From Combretum micranthum (taxonomy: Eukaryota > Streptophyta > Magnoliopsida > Myrtales > Combretaceae): a stretch of DNA of 64,000 nt. Positions 11,800 to 25,805 of this stretch are shown here, one piece after another (position 1 is the stretch's first letter; each line of letters starts with the position of its first letter). The notes below the pieces were generated by a model, which saw nothing but the letters and a program-made list of their open reading frames with translations, made no database searches and was not told where the DNA came from. Location: the NCBI GenBank assembly GCA_024138025.1, contig JAMXBD010000094.1:744001-808000 (forward strand), given 5' to 3'. A program made the translations under genes and the position numbers.

Positions 11800-14700
11800 A
11801 GTAACTAATACAATATTAACTTTATTAAGAGAGAATTGTTTAGTTGGATGAGAAACTGATCCAACATTGTCAAAATTTAGGCATAATATATGACATTAGC
11901 CATATATATATATATATATAGTTATGTAGAATACCTATTTCTTTTTATAGTAGATGAGAACTCTTTTGGTCACAAAATTTCAAATGGGGTCTTATAAGTG
12001 CAAGTGAGTAGGTACAAAAGAGCAAGCCTATTAGTGTTTATAATATTAAAAATTTCAACTAAATTTTCAATTGCTTATTAATTTTTACATGCTGATGATA
12101 TAATATTACTTAACTTTTTCTTTGTTTATTTCTTCTTCATTCATTCTTGTTATATAGCACCTGAAAAAAAAGGCATCTGAATAATGTATTTATTACCTAA
12201 ACTTGTTTAAGATAGATAACTCAATTGACTTAATTAATACTTGATTAAATTAATGATTTGCTACATATACTAGGTTGGGACTCGTTTACCACGAGTATTG
12301 GTAATGCTAGTACAACACCCTAATGATCTTCTGTGGCGTTGCCTTTGCATAGAGCTGTACTTGGAAATTATGTAGGCAAATTTAGGTGATTCATGGACTC
12401 ACAGATGTTGGGGAGTATCCGACATCATATATGTGTATATTATAAATGTGTATACGTGAGAGAGAGAGAGAGATTTAGGATATTGAGGTACTTAATGTTG
12501 TGTGAAAGGCTTCCATTGAAAGACAATAACCTATTGTTTGATGCATAAACTAATAGGTTTGCATATTGTTAAGCTCTTTATCAAGAAGTTTTGATGTTAA
12601 CAAAAGAGTAAAGAAATTACTAATGAGTTCATAAAGTGTGCATATTTTAATGAAAATGATGAAAAATGAATAGTGTCAAACGACCCAGAGGATTGTCCAG
12701 AATATTCAATGATAAGTATGTTGAAGTAAAAAGATAACTTAGAAAGAACTATAGAGAGTATTAGTATATCAATAAAAAGATCAATGATTTCATCATAGTT
12801 TGATCGCAACTTACTTTAAATCAAGTCTTAACAAGTTTTCAAGGCTTGACTCCAAAAGATCAATACATTTGGGTAATGTATTTATATGTCCTATTAAGTA
12901 AGAATATAATACATAGGGATTTAATCAATATTTGAAGCAAACTTTAGTTGAAGAAGGAATACCTAGATGAAAGAAGAATGAAGTCAATGTATATTCATCA
13001 GAGTTTGCTGCAAAGTTTAGTTACAGTTGAGAACGAAGGTTGAATTATGACAGTGAGTACATATATCTCCATAAGGTTAATGTTTCAATTTTTTGAAAAT
13101 AAACATGACTGAAACATTCTTAATTTTAAGGGATACTAATTGGATTGTTGAAGATTGGTTTACATAAGAATTGGGATAGATTTACACGTGCTATTCAAGA
13201 TTAATAAAGGATAGTTTCAAAGATAAACATCACGCATCAATTCTTAATGTTTAAATTTAAATTGATCTACAATTACTAGCTCCAAAGATATTGAAGCATA
13301 AGATATCATTTGAGAATATCTGAGAAGACTTATCTAAGTCATCCACTAAACAGAGATAAAGACCATTAGAGAAAAGAGCATAAATATCCGAGGGTCAAAT
13401 CACAAGAGAACAATACAACATCTGCATGCTGAAAAGAAACTTACTTGCAAATTTTGATATGATCTCATGCACTCATTTCTTTGCTACAACTTCATTTGAT
13501 TTCTTGCTCATTCCACTGCCTAGAGAAGGAATCATTATGTGTCCTTCATTTGAACTGTATTACAAATAGAACTCTGTAGTAGATGATAGCTTAAGCTGAA
13601 ACTAGGGAGGCTGAGTTGAGTATAATTATGATTATTTGTAATCAAGTTTTTCTTTTTATTGGATTAGTGGAAAATACCTGTATGGATTATAGGTTCCTAA
13701 CTTAGAGTTGGAAGAGTAGATGTGAGCACAAGACCAAAGTACTTTATATAACTTGTCTTAGCATTTCTTCCCTCTCTTTTTTTTATTTATTTTTATTTTT
13801 GTGCACACAACAGCTGTTACATAAAGATCTATATTGCATACATCTTTTTCACATCAAGTTAATATAAGTATTCAAGGGGCATTTTCGATTTGATTGAAAA
13901 ATTTTTAATTTTCAAAATAATCAATTCAAACCTTCTTTCTTTGTTACATAATTGGGACCAACATATATGATTGTCCTGTTACTTGTGCATGTGCTTGTAC
14001 TTGTGGTATTTGCATATTAGGTTTCAACTTACCTTTGTTATCTTTTTTTTTTTAAAGATGCATTAATAACTTAATTGATCATGACTTATTAAGTGGACTA
14101 TGGTATTGGCCTTAATATCAATTGATACTATATGGGGACTAGTGACTTAGTATGTGATAGTATCCTCTTTAGAGGGATTGAGACTTGTTACTCATCTTGT
14201 ACGATTTGTACTTTATTGAGCTTAGACTCTTTGTTATCTCACTGTAGTGAAGTAATCTATTAGGTATTTGGACTCTGTACATTCCTTAAGCCATCCTTAG
14301 TGTATCGTTGTGTTGTAAATGGAGTGTCGGTATAGATTATTATATTGTGGATCTATGTTTAATAAGTTTGGTGTGATTGGATATATATATATATATATAT
14401 AGTGGATTACAACAAAATCAAAGCATTAGCGTATTCATATTGGTTATGGATTTGTGGTGAGTTGTAACTCCTTAAGTTTTGGAGCGTTACACATTCTTTA
14501 TGATAATATTATCAAATTTTTTTTTAATCTATTATGTATTATTTCCATTTCAAAAAACTTTTGTCAACTCTAGAAACAATCACCATTATTGTAAAAATAT
14601 GAGATAATTGCATCCTCAATATATTCATCAGGTTTAAATAGGCTCTGAAAACACTTATATTGCAACTTCATTTGCCATAAAATTTTCCTCTCATGGTAAG

Positions 14701-15038
14701 ATTTGCAAAAATCCTAAAGTCATCACTGAAAAAAAAAAGAAAAAGAAAAAAGGAATCATAAATAGCTACCAATTTGGAGATTTGATCATAGTTGGAGGGA
14801 TATTAACATGCTTTGAGAAGTCATGTGAAATGACAAATAAGGTGAGACTTTTGTAGCTGAGTGACATAAATATTAACCTACTAATGTTATTGTACTGAGT
14901 TCAAGAGGTGGGAAAAACAAATGATTACAAATTTTAAGTATTCATTACCGACTGTCAATAGTTATATATGGTGTGTACCTGTGGTTGTCCCAGTAGTATT
15001 CTAAAAGCAACGCATGCAATGTGAAAGGAATCTAACCT
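11800..15038. other. Non-genic AT-rich stretch
   Basis: No reading frame or RNA gene recognised. It contains (TA)n at 11902-11921 and 14381-14401 and (GA)n at 12457-12472. The ORF at 12597-12809 on the minus strand is low-complexity Leu/Ile/Ser and shows no family resemblance. Confidence 0.5.
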
Positions 15039-15205
15039 TGGCTTGTTTAGACTGTCGGATTTAAATCTATATCGGTAATTTATCAGTATCGGTTTAGTTT
15101 ATCAGTTTATGAGTAAAAATGTTAGTTTTTCATTGGTATCATATCTGTATTGGTTTAGTATCGGTTCGATTTGAAAATGAAACCAAACCGGCCATCCAAA
15201 TAGGC
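15039..15205. mobile_element. Possible small MITE, about 165 bp
   Basis: The left end TTGGCTTGTTTAGACTGTCG pairs at roughly two thirds of positions with the inverse of the right end, TAGCCTATTTGGATGGCCGG. The interior repeats TATCGGT-type words in opposed orientation. No convincing target duplication. Confidence 0.35.
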
Positions 15206-15714
15206 TAATATAAGTAGCTTAATATTTCTGCTAAAGTATTAATTTCTTTCATTAATACGTCGTTGAAAACCTTTAGTCTTGAAAATGAATCCAGACCATA
15301 ACGTAAGAATGCTCATCAATCGAGATTACTATCATAATTTGTTTTGTTTGCTCCCATCCTACTTTTTAAATTCATGCGATTAAGATATAAAACCAAAAAT
15401 TGGTCAATGTCTTAAAAACTGTTAAAACCAATTTATGCTTTACTATATAATATTCCTTGAAAAGTGTAAGACTCTCAATGTCTTCAGTTTCTAAACAATC
15501 AATTGTTTCAGCTTTTATCTTATAATCTTCTTTACTTCGTGATGATTGATCAAAGCATCCCTTTTTTATTATTATTTTTTTCCAATTCAATCCTACTTTC
15601 ATATCCAATGAGCTAGAAAAATTTATTTAACACGGACAAAAGGAAATATATTATATAGGGAAAAGATTAAAAATAATGTATTAGAAAAAATTCAAAAATC
15701 AAATATTTAAAAAA
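15206..15714. other. Non-genic stretch
   Basis: AT-rich. The 78-codon minus frame at 15372-15608 has no recognisable domain. Nothing else seen. Confidence 0.4.
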
Positions 15715-17048
15715 AAATCCACAAATATAACACTTGACTTCCTATTTTCAAGACACAATTTCAAGTCACGAAGGCTCTCTAAGGTTCTCACGTGAACAAA
15801 CACACCAGAGATGGGTACTTATGTGCTAACACCTTCTAGAACCATTCTAGATTAGTGCAGGAATTTTCTCACATGATCTCTCATATTTCTTTCTGATTTT
15901 AGATGAACAAAATTACTCTACAAATCTAATGCAGATGGCTTGCATTCATTAACCCTAATAGAGAGATAAAAGCATTTTTATATAGTGATCGTAATATCCT
16001 TTCAAAAAAGATATTGATGAAAATAAGATGCTTAATCTAATTAAGGTTTTTTATTTTAAAAATCCTTTCTTTTTCAATCATCCTCATGAAAATAAGGAAG
16101 ATCATTATTTATTATTCTTAACTATTTAGATTAATAAATAAGTAAAAAAATATTTGTTAGGCTTATTTGAATAAAACCCATGTTACACCTAGTTCGTTCT
16201 TCATGTAATGTTAGCAGTAGGCCTAAAACCCCTTTTCTAGCTTATAAGGCCAAAAGTGACATCTAGCAAGACATTATGCAACTAGTTCTCAATCATTTAG
16301 TCCTTTTGTCACATGACATCTGATGATTAAATATTGTTTAATCATATGTTTCTTTATTCCTGAATTTGACTAATTTAAACTAATGTCAATGATAGCTCCT
16401 TTTCCATTCATTTGAGCATGGAGATGAAATTTTCTTCGTCTCATTCTTCAAGAGGCCCAAAAGATATCTCTCTCAAATTAATGAGAGGGACAAATTTCTT
16501 TACGAAAGCTCATATCACTCAATATAATTTATTCCATATCCAATCACAACCTTGTAATCATTTGACTAAAGATGACGAATAACTAAGTCAAAATATCAAA
16601 ATCACTATGTAGAGATCCATGGTTTCGTTAGGTCAAATGACTAATAACACTGTGAGGAGAAGTATTTTATAACATAGGTCCATGTGGTACTCTCATGGTG
16701 GGTTGATCCAGTACAATTTACTTTTATATATATTTATGTGCTGACTTGATATCTCATATCCATGATCAATAAAATATGATAATAAATCAACCAACATACT
16801 AGTCTTGATTCATTATTGTTCCATATAATGAGTGATTTAGGACAGTTTAGAGTAGTATTCTTATCACCTTATGGTTTTACAATTAAAATCACATGCTTTA
16901 ATAACAGAAGAAAGAATATACTATTTAAGGAATCATTTTATCATATTAGAAGACCAATAGCAATATACTAAACTGAATGACTTATTAAATAAAGATAAAA
17001 ATACAAATGACAATGAATATTTTGATAGCTTAGGGCACATTGCTAGTA
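15715..17048 (-). mobile_element. Copia-1-type LTR fragment, inverted (relic)
   Basis: Read on the minus strand from 17048, it begins TACTAGCAATGTGCCC, against TGCTAGTGATGTGTC at the Copia-1 LTR start (24247). It then follows the same order of blocks: a GACCCACCATGAGAGTA block (about 16710), the CACAGTG/GATCCAT block, the TCATC-TTT block, the GGAATAAATT block and TCTAGAATGGTTCTAGAA (about 15840), equivalent to 25553-25566. The far end (TCTCCAACA-type terminus) is not found, so it is truncated or diverged there. No coding sequence is attached, so it is a solo LTR or a remnant. It is clearly older than Copia-1. Confidence 0.65.
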
Positions 17049-17173
17049 GTAGGAAGTTTGAATCTTATGTCGCTCTTCATAGCACTTGTGGATAGTAGTT
17101 ATGTAATATTTGAAGATGAGCAACTATAGAGTGATGATAATTGGAGTTTTAGTGATGAGTATTAGGTGGTGAT

Positions 17174-20100
17174 TGTCACGCCCCGAGGAGTACTCCAAAC
17201 GTAGCAGTCTACCGTACACAATACTAAAGCCTAGGAATGACTACCTCAGTCACACAAAGGATTTCATATCATGTACAAGGCGTACATCACAACCAAGAGA
17301 ACGCATCGGAGTAGCGCAATTTATATTGATAATAATTAAGTAACAAGGTAAAGAGAATACTTATTATAAAATATAAACATATTTAATTACAAATCTTAAA
17401 GGCATATCCCTCTATTGTCTTCAAATAATATACATCTTAGAATTTCCAAAACACCAACATAGAATTCATTACATAGAAAGAACCTTACAAAATAACTTCA
17501 TCTTATGTTTCTATTCTTTAAAAGCTTATCATAATGACTTTCTTAACGTCATGATCCTCAATTTAAGCCACGGGTATACCTGTTTCATCAAAATCTATAG
17601 GGGTATAAGCTACAACTAGCTTAGTGAGATATTTTTTTTTTCATTCGCACCATGTTTTCAAACAAGTTCATTTAAATTCTCACACATATGCTATGCGTAT
17701 AATGCAACAATCACGTGATTACACAAATATATATAGTTATCCGGAAACTATATATAGAACGGATTTAACCCTCTGTATTGAAGGTTAAGGAATCGGTAAT
17801 GAAGATCTTCGATCTTCTACTACTAGTCCCCAGGTCCCCACCTAAAGCGTTCGGTTGGCTCGGCTCCGATCCTAGAGTCGCATTCCCGGGCGAGTTGGAT
17901 TCTCTAGGAAGGAACATGGCCCGTGTCACAGTATGATAACAGCCAATCCAACTATACGCGTAGGAGTAGTAGCCTTCCGAAAAAGATGTGACTCGATGGA
18001 TGCTATGCGTTAGTGTTTTATTTTTCTTAAGCCAAACCTTATTAAGGTTTATTAGAGGGCGATCAATCAATTTAGCAAATAATAAGTAGTCATACAAGTA
18101 AGTAAACAAAATTACTTAAACAGGTAGTTTGATGTTGCAATATTCTTAATTCTCATTTCACGCATAAACATAGAATCACATATATACACATAACCCTAAA
18201 TTCTCCAAATATATATCCATTTGTATCTTTTCTTAGTATACTAATATTACTACTTTACAAGCACAAGCAAAGTAACGAAATTAAGAGGAATAACTCACTC
18301 GTCCATTTTACTATCTTCTTAGTCGTAGTAATCCTCAGGAAGGGTAATCTCGTATCCTTCGTCACCTAGACAAAAGAAATACTCGGGATGAGTATTTTGT
18401 AGAAATTCTACTTAAACTTTCTAATTCTATTTCACTATGTTCGCCAAATTCGTATAGAATGAAATTCCAATTTAAAATGGCCATAACTTGCTTATTTTAA
18501 CTTGGAATTTTGCATATAATATACCGTTTTCCACCTATTCGAAAAGATCTATTCATTTCTAAGGTTATCTTTGTCATATAAGGTCATCTGGGTTCCGAAA
18601 AAATTGGCTATAGATTTGAAACGAATATTTCTAGATTTTTCCAAAACCATTTTCTAACTCAACTTCATTAAAAAATCATTTAGTAAAAATAAAATATATA
18701 TATATATATATATACATAATTGATAAATCCTTTGAATATATAAATAAGCTCACTTTATATGCAAAAATTCTAATGATAGTGTCTCAATAATTTATTTCAT
18801 AAAACAATTCTTTTTAAAGTGTTAAAACTTATCTTGATAAATTTCTTTTCAAGTATTTGGAACAAACTTTATATTTTCATAAGTTATTATAAATGAGTAT
18901 ATTCTTATTTTATTTTCTTCATTCTTTTTCCAAAAACAAGTAAATTTTCCTTTAACCTTAGTCTTTCATAAAAAGATCAAATTTATCAAAAGTGTATTAA
19001 GTTGTTGAAAACCTGTTTATAAATTTGTATTTAGAATGGTTTTAGAAAATTAGTATTTTCTTCATATATTTCTTGTTTAAAATACAAGTTCTTGTTTTTC
19101 AAAATTTGATATTTCATTTCCTCTATTTTATTTGGAAAGAATCCTTTGTTTTTTATCTTATCATACTTTGTATTCTTTGGAAATAAGTTCTTTCTTTCCT
19201 AACTGGGTTTATAACTTTATGAGTTGGTTTTATCTTAACTTTGAAAACTAGTTTGTTCCTTGGTTTTGTCATGGAGTTGAAAAGAGTTTAATCTTTAAGC
19301 TTTTTTGAGAACTTTGAAAACTAACAAATTATTTTACTAAAACTTAGGTTACCATAATATACAAAAAAAGTATTTATTTCTTATGTTTTCTTGGTAAGCT
19401 ATTTTTGTTATTTAAGAAAACGTTGAGAAAAATCTATTTCTATGTTGTTGATAATAACTTCATTATTTTGTGATAAGTCATATAATAGAAAATCTAATTT
19501 GAAGTTCCTTTAGTAAAATTCTACTTTTAAGTTAGTCGAGACAATATCATTATGTAGATGCAAGTATTATAAGCATGTAAAATAATAAGAACATGAGAAA
19601 ATGCTGGGAACAAATAATAATAAGAAAAATAATAAAAATATCAATTATTGGGAACCTTAACTTTATCAAGGTATCTCGATTAAGTATTGGGAGCCTTAGC
19701 TTCATCAAGACATCACAGGACTAAGAATAGACTAGTCCCAAAAAGAATAAAGAAAATAAAGAAAAGATTGTTTTGACTTGATATGGACAAGTCTAAGACT
19801 AGAAAGACTAGTCTTAAAGAAATAGCATGAAATAAATAAATTGCAAAGCATGAACTTAAATAAATAACAGGTGAGCTTATATACTCTAAAGATTTTGTAT
19901 AAATACATAAATATATTTAGTTAGATATGAATAATAAAATCAACATAACAACATAATAAAATAAAAAATTCATGTGCAAGAGCAAAATATGAACATGTTG
20001 TTGCTTTTACTACTCATATGAGTTTCAAAACAACACCATAGTCATGTTAAGTTACATGACATGGATAACTAGATAGTTGGAAGAAATTTTTACCTAAAGT

Positions 20101-21451
20101 GTTTATATGGTATGAAGATGGTAATGAATGTATGGTTATGTGGTTATTGAAAAATGATAGTTGTATTGTATAGAGAGAAATTTTGTGAGTATTTGGTGAA
20201 AGAGAATTTTGGTAGAGGAAAAGTTTATGGAGAGTATTTGTGTGGAGAATTTAAGAGAGTTTTGGTAATGAAATGAGTTGTGTGAAAGAATGAAGGAGGA
20301 AGAAGGTATTTATAGAATTTTGGAGTGAAAATTAGATGTAATTAAATTAATTAAAAAAGAAAATAAATGAGGATGAAGAGAGAGAAAGAGGTGGATGGCA
20401 ATATTGAAAGAAGAGAGAGAAGATTGATTAAAAATTAATTTTAGAAGAAAAGTATGAGAGAAGTTTAGTAATATGTGGTGTAGAATTTTTATGGGAAAAG
20501 AAAATTATAAGAAATAGATATGTAGGTGTAAGAATAGGTAGTAAGAAAAAATAGAGATAGATGAATAGTAGAAAAGTACTATGAATAGTAAACTAGACAA
20601 TTAAAATACCGGTAGTAATAAAAATACCTGTATAAATGTGATATCTGTAACTTTTAGCTACTGAAAAATTCTAAAACTGATATTTTTGAAAACCTTATAT
20701 TTTTACGAGTCTATTAGTGTTTACGAATATTTTTGCTATCCGATGTACCAGGACACGGTTTTTGAAAATTGATCCCGTTCGGATCCGAAGGACACTAGAA
20801 ATTTACGAATATGATATTTTTAAGCTTCCCTATATTATTACGAACTAATATCAACAATTATTTTCATTTCGTTGTTTAGGGTTTAAGAGCACGGATTGCC
20901 GGATCTTAAACACTAGGGTTTGTTTGTATGCTTTATTGACTTTCAAGATTTCGGTTTGACTTCCGGTTTTTGTTGAGTTATTCTATAATTTTGGAGTTTT
21001 TACCGTATTATATTTTTAGTTCGATATCTATGGTTTATTTCATTTTATTTGTGATTATTTAATTGTTTTTAGTTCTTGGGATCATTTAACCGAGTCTGGG
21101 GTTATGAGTTAACTTAATTTGACTTTTGGTGAAAATTAAAATTTCTGATTCTAAAATTCACCAAAGGACTTAAGATCTTAGCATTTTGTTGTCGAGCGTT
21201 ATTTGGATATATTGTCTTGATTTGCTTATTAGGAATTGAATAGGTGATTTGATTGATGTATGGATGTTGATTTAACCGATAGTTGGATTTTCTATTTTGT
21301 TTTGAGGGTTCTCTTTTTCTCAGATTAAAAAATCTCATTTTTGATCTTTTTAGAATTAAGTTTTAACTTGGTTCGATTTTTAGGGTTTCGATTCCGGTGT
21401 TTAACTCTTAGGATTATTTTCTAAGAATTATGAAATTTTCAGGAGTTTACA
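17174..21451 (+). mobile_element. Very long LTR-like element, copy C (solo)
   Basis: Starts TGTCACGCCCCGAGGAGTAC and ends GGAGTTTACA (4278 bp). Flanks are GTGAT (17169-17173) and GGGAT (21452-21456), one mismatch. The start aligns with the reverse complement of 29833 leftward (TGTCACGCCCC, then ACTCC/ACCCTAAACGT and ACTAAAG/TTAAAG words). The end aligns with copies A and D through a GGTTTGACTTCCGGTTT block (about 20950). No internal domain, primer-binding site or coding frame was found, so a solo LTR is the simplest reading; a LARD-type non-autonomous element is the alternative. The 114-codon minus frame at 17765-18109 has no known domain. Confidence 0.75.
20305..20315 (+). promoter_or_regulatory. 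Candidate LTR TATA box, copy C
   Basis: GGTATTTATAG, identical to the motif at 998-1008 and at 26908-26918 (minus strand). It lies about 1.1 kb from the 3' end in copy C and about 0.6-0.7 kb from it in copies A and D. Confidence 0.4.
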
Positions 21452-21495
21452 GGGATGCAGTTTAAGACTAGTATTGTAAATTATTTAGTAGTTTA

Positions 21496-21675
21496 TATTG
21501 ATGTCCAATTGTAATTACACCATTAAAATACTTAATATATGATTAACTATATATATTTTAACTGTTAGATGATTGATTGGATGGTTCTGTTGACGAGATT
21601 GTTCCCTTAAACTAAGTATAATAATTAGATATATAAGTATTTTAGTGATGTGATCACTATTAGATATGAATTTAA
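21496..21675. mobile_element. Possible MITE with long imperfect inverted repeat
   Basis: The left arm contains ACACCATTAAAATACTTA (about 21517-21534). The inverse of the right arm contains ACATCACTAAAATACTTA (about 21654-21637). The loop has GTTAGATGATTGATTGGATG, resembling ATTAGATGATTAACTGAATG at 44263-44282. No open frame. Confidence 0.4.
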
Positions 21676-22404
21676 GCTATTAAATATCTTACGAGCCTAG
21701 GAGGAGGAAAAAAAAAGATTAGAACCATAGGATTTACCTAGCTTTAAATTAGTAAAAAATAAGTAATTTGATAAATGATCTTATTGCATAAATTTATTTA
21801 TAATATAATAACAATAAAACTAAATATATTTAATGATATAGTATAACAAAGTTTAATAAAAAATAAAAAATAATTGAAATCTAATACATGCACTTTAACA
21901 TAATAAATAAAATTACTACTTTTATAAAGTTTTGAAAATGTTAAGAAATTAAAAAAAAAGAAAAGAAAGAGGTTAAGGGTTAGATTCAAGAAAAAAAGAA
22001 AGTAAATGTTAAATTTCTGTTCACTTTATTGAATGAATAAAGCTATAATAGAATTGTTATGAAGAATGAAATAGAGTTGTAATATATTTTTTATTGGAAA
22101 ATTTTTCATTCAAATAAAAGTATTTTAGGATAAAGATAATTTCAACATCTAATTACTATTCATAGGGTTAAATAAAAAGTGATTATTCAATTTTTTAATA
22201 CAGATTCTTTATCTAATCGCTTTTAGAATTAAATAAATGATATAATAGCTCTTTGCAAATAATAACCATGTAATATAATTGATATTATAAGGAAAGTGAA
22301 TGAAACATTAATAGTATACCTTTTACTTTAAAAGAAAAAGAAAAAGAGAAACACAAAAGAGGGGGATGACTTAATAATCATCAAGTTGATGTTGTCGAAT
22401 CGAG

Positions 22405-22870
22405 GACCGAATTACGCGGGAAAAGTGTTGATCATATATATAAATGGATGTGTTGGTTTATGCTCCTTTTTCTTTCCTTCTTTTATCTTTCCCCCACCAC
22501 CCCCCACACCCCCCCAAAACAAAAGTTTCATCTAAAAAGTCTTCGTGTTTAGCGCACATATCTTTAATTTTCATTGGTTACAATTCAATTAATATTTTAT
22601 TATTATTATATTTTTTTCTAGCTTCCTAGAAACGTCATTTAGACCTACAAGGGATTAAAATGGAATTTTATGCGAGAATTTCACATGAAAATTATTATGG
22701 TATTGAGCTTTCGAAGAAGACGAGAACATGCTGATTAATTATTAATTAAGCAACATTAAGTATTTGTATTAGCTGCTAGATTAGCGATATGCTGATCTAT
22801 ATGATGTACTAGTCAGTACATGCTTTTTGACTTGAAAGACAACAACCAAGCATGTGATGATGATATGCTT
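22405..22870 (+). repeat. Copy 2 of the DUF642-upstream segment
   Basis: Homologous to 10404-10710 in the same orientation, with extra inserted sequence including a C-rich block (22491-22516). No DUF642 coding sequence lies on its left side, where a duplicated gene would be expected. It may therefore be a decayed segmental duplication or an unrecognised dispersed repeat. Confidence 0.6.
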
Positions 22871-24241
22871 AAGTGAAAAAGGACACCGAATTTTCTTTTC
22901 AAATAAGGAATAACTAAAAGGGGTTTCACCTGTGATGCGGAACAATCAAAATTTTCAGTTATATATGAGTTATTTAAGGAAATTACTATAAAGCGCTTGC
23001 CACATTTAATATTAGTGATTAATTATAACCTTCTAAGTAAAAAATAGCCAATAATCAAGTCCAATCATAAAAGACGTTTTTCAACCACTTAAACCAAAAT
23101 TTATATTTATTGTTGACTATATATCCATTACCATAACCTTTTAACCAATACCAAATGTTCCTATGAACCATTATAATTGGTCCCATTCTTCCCCTTTTCA
23201 TTGTGATGTTTAGTTTGAAAAACACCAACTTCCATCTTAGTTCATCCTCAAATCGTTCACTTCGTAGTTATGGGTTGGCTCGAAAACCATTTATAATATC
23301 TCAAACCAAAAGTATTCTACAGAAAATATAACACATACTAATGAGCTTTCTTTAAACACTTAATGCAAAAGTTTTATGTAATGTTGATTAGTCATTCACT
23401 AATAATGAAATAATCTATATTAATTTAACTATAAAGAAGAGTAGAATAACAGCTTCTATTTTAAAAATAAGGACATTTTCATCAGGCTATAGTATCTTTT
23501 AAAAGATATATTATTGGTAACATACATAAACTCTAATAACCGCCTTCTTCTCCTTTCTCACAATACCTTACATAAACCTCACATTCTCCCTTTCAATGTC
23601 CCTCTATGGTTCATGAAGAATTTCAATAAAACATTAAGGTAAGTAACCACTTCTTTATGTTTCCTTATTGTTTTTAGCGCATCAAACAAGAGAGAATGAT
23701 AAATCTTTAGTAATCCGATATTGATAAAGCAATCTTATGGGGAAAACGACAACTTAAGAAGGATTTCTGAAGAAATCTCAGAAAATGAGATTTTTTACGA
23801 GATAGACGAAGAAAATATTGAAGAACTTTAGAAAGAGTATTAAAGAAATTAAAAAAAATTCCTGTGTTTGTAATCTTTCCATTGTTCTTGCATTGAAAAG
23901 TATATAATATTGGTTATTTTTCGGGGTGGTAGTATCTAATGTGAGCACAAAGGAGTTTAAATTATATTTATGAGTTAAAACCATGAAGAATTTTATGAAA
24001 GGTGGACTTCTAGAAGTATACAACTAATGCATAGCTGGTACACTAGGTTGTGTACCTTTTAGAGGTGTGAAATATACAAAATCCGCAAATAGACGACCCA
24101 TTCACGAGCTTGTATATCAAGTCATGTAACTCTCTATAGAACAATGGATTTTGCACTTTTGAAGTGCACGACTTATGCTTGAGCCTATACACTAGGTCAT
24201 GTACCACTTTGTGACTTAAAAATTTTGCATATGAAAATGCA
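22871..24241. other. Non-genic stretch hosting the Copia-1 insertion
   Basis: No gene recognised. Positions 24030-24240 contain diverged, partly repeated phrases around TACACTAGGT-TGTAC. Related words (GCACTTGGCCATGCA, TATGACTTA) resume at 37060-37100 after Copia-1, consistent with the two flanks once being adjacent. Confidence 0.4.
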
Positions 24242-24246
24242 CAACC

Positions 24247-25804
24247 TGCTAGTGATGTGTCTTAAGCTATCGGGATATTAACTATAATCTGTACTTTTAT
24301 CTTTATTTAATAAACCATTTAATTTATCATGTTATTATTAATGATCTTTTAATATGATAAAAGGTTTTCTTGAATAATTTATATTTCGTCATATCATAAA
24401 AGTACGTGACTTTAATAGTAAAGCTATAAGATGATAAGAATAATATTCTAAATTATCTCTAGTCAGTCATTACATGGAACGACAATGAAGTAATACTAGT
24501 ATGTTAGCTGATTGATGATCACATTTTACTAATCATAGATATAAGATATCAAATAAGCACATAAATACATGTACAAGTACATTGGATTGGATTGACCCAC
24601 CATGAGAGTATCATATGGATATTTATTATGAATACTTCTCTCCACAATGTTGTTATTTTAGTCCTTTGACTTGATGACACTACGGATCCTTACACAGTGA
24701 TTTCCATGTTTTGACTCAATTCTTCATCATCTTTAACCAGATGATCATAAGGCTATGACTAGATATGGAATAAATTAGGTTGAGAGATATGAGTATTCGT
24801 GAAAAAAATTATCCCTCTTATTAATTTGAAAGAGACATCTTTAGGGCCCTCTTAAAGAGTGAGATTGAGAAAAATTCATGGTCATACCCAAATGAATTGA
24901 TAAGGAGTTATCAATAACATTTGGTTTATCTTTAAACTCTAGAATCAAGAAAAACATGTGATTAAATGATATATGAGTGATATGATGCATGCCTCATGTT
25001 TAATCATCAGATATCACATGACAAAGGGACTAAATAATTAACTATTTACTAGATAAAGTTGGATTGCCGATCTTCATTCAATTTAGGTAGATATAATGTA
25101 TTGGTAGAGGCCACTTATGTCTTATGGGCTAGAAAAGAGTTTTTGAGCCTATTGCTAATATTAAGTAAACCTACAAGGTTGTGCATAAAGAATAAACCAA
25201 ATGGGTCATGAATTTTGATTTTAATAAGTCCAGCGAGAATGATATAATTATTTATTAATCTTAAATGATTAAGAATAATAAATAATAAACAATAATTTTC
25301 TCTATTTTTGAATAGGAAGATAAAAAAAAGGAATGTGTCTTTTGAATTAGGAAACCTTGATTGGATTACAAATCCTGTTAAGTTAATATCCTAATTTGTG
25401 TGACTACAATTATCAGCATAAAAAGGACATTGTAGCTCTCGTCTAAAGATAGCAACACTAGTTGTCACATTAGATCCGCATAGAAACACTACATACCTAA
25501 AAAAAAAAAAAAAAATTGAGAACTCTTGTGATATATTCCTGAACTTATCTAGAATTGCTCTAGAGTGCTAGCACACAAAATTCCATTTGACGTATTCGTT
25601 CATGCGGATACTATAAAGGAAGCTTGCGAGATCACAGAGCCCATAGATCCAGTTCACCATCGAACTTGAAAAACGCATAAAGGTAATACCTTAATCCTTC
25701 GTCGATTTAATGAGCCGCATGGATTTATCGATGATTTAGGGATTTCATAAGTTTTAATACAAAAAATATGTAGACTTGGTTTTCGAATCCCTAATTCTCC
25801 AATA
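24247..25804 (+). repeat. Copia-1 5' LTR (1558 bp)
   Basis: Starts TGCTAGTGATGTGTC and ends TCTCCAATA, against TCTCCAACA in the 3' copy, so the terminal CA has mutated context. The shared tail with 36084-37034 includes the CTAGAATTG block, GATCCAGTTCACCATCGAAC (3' copy: ATCTAGTTCACCATTGAAC), GATGAGCCGCATGGAT-like sequence and GATTTAGGGATTTCATAAG. Confidence 0.85.
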
Positions 25805-25805
25805 G

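Noticed and set aside
12290..12420. Possible F-box-like coding fragment (LLWRCLCIELYLEIM in one frame)
   Set aside because: Only a 15-residue vague resemblance, followed by stops, with no neighbouring domain.
17765..18109. 114-codon minus-strand frame
   Set aside because: Lies inside LTR-like copy C; no family motif and not visibly conserved in copy D.
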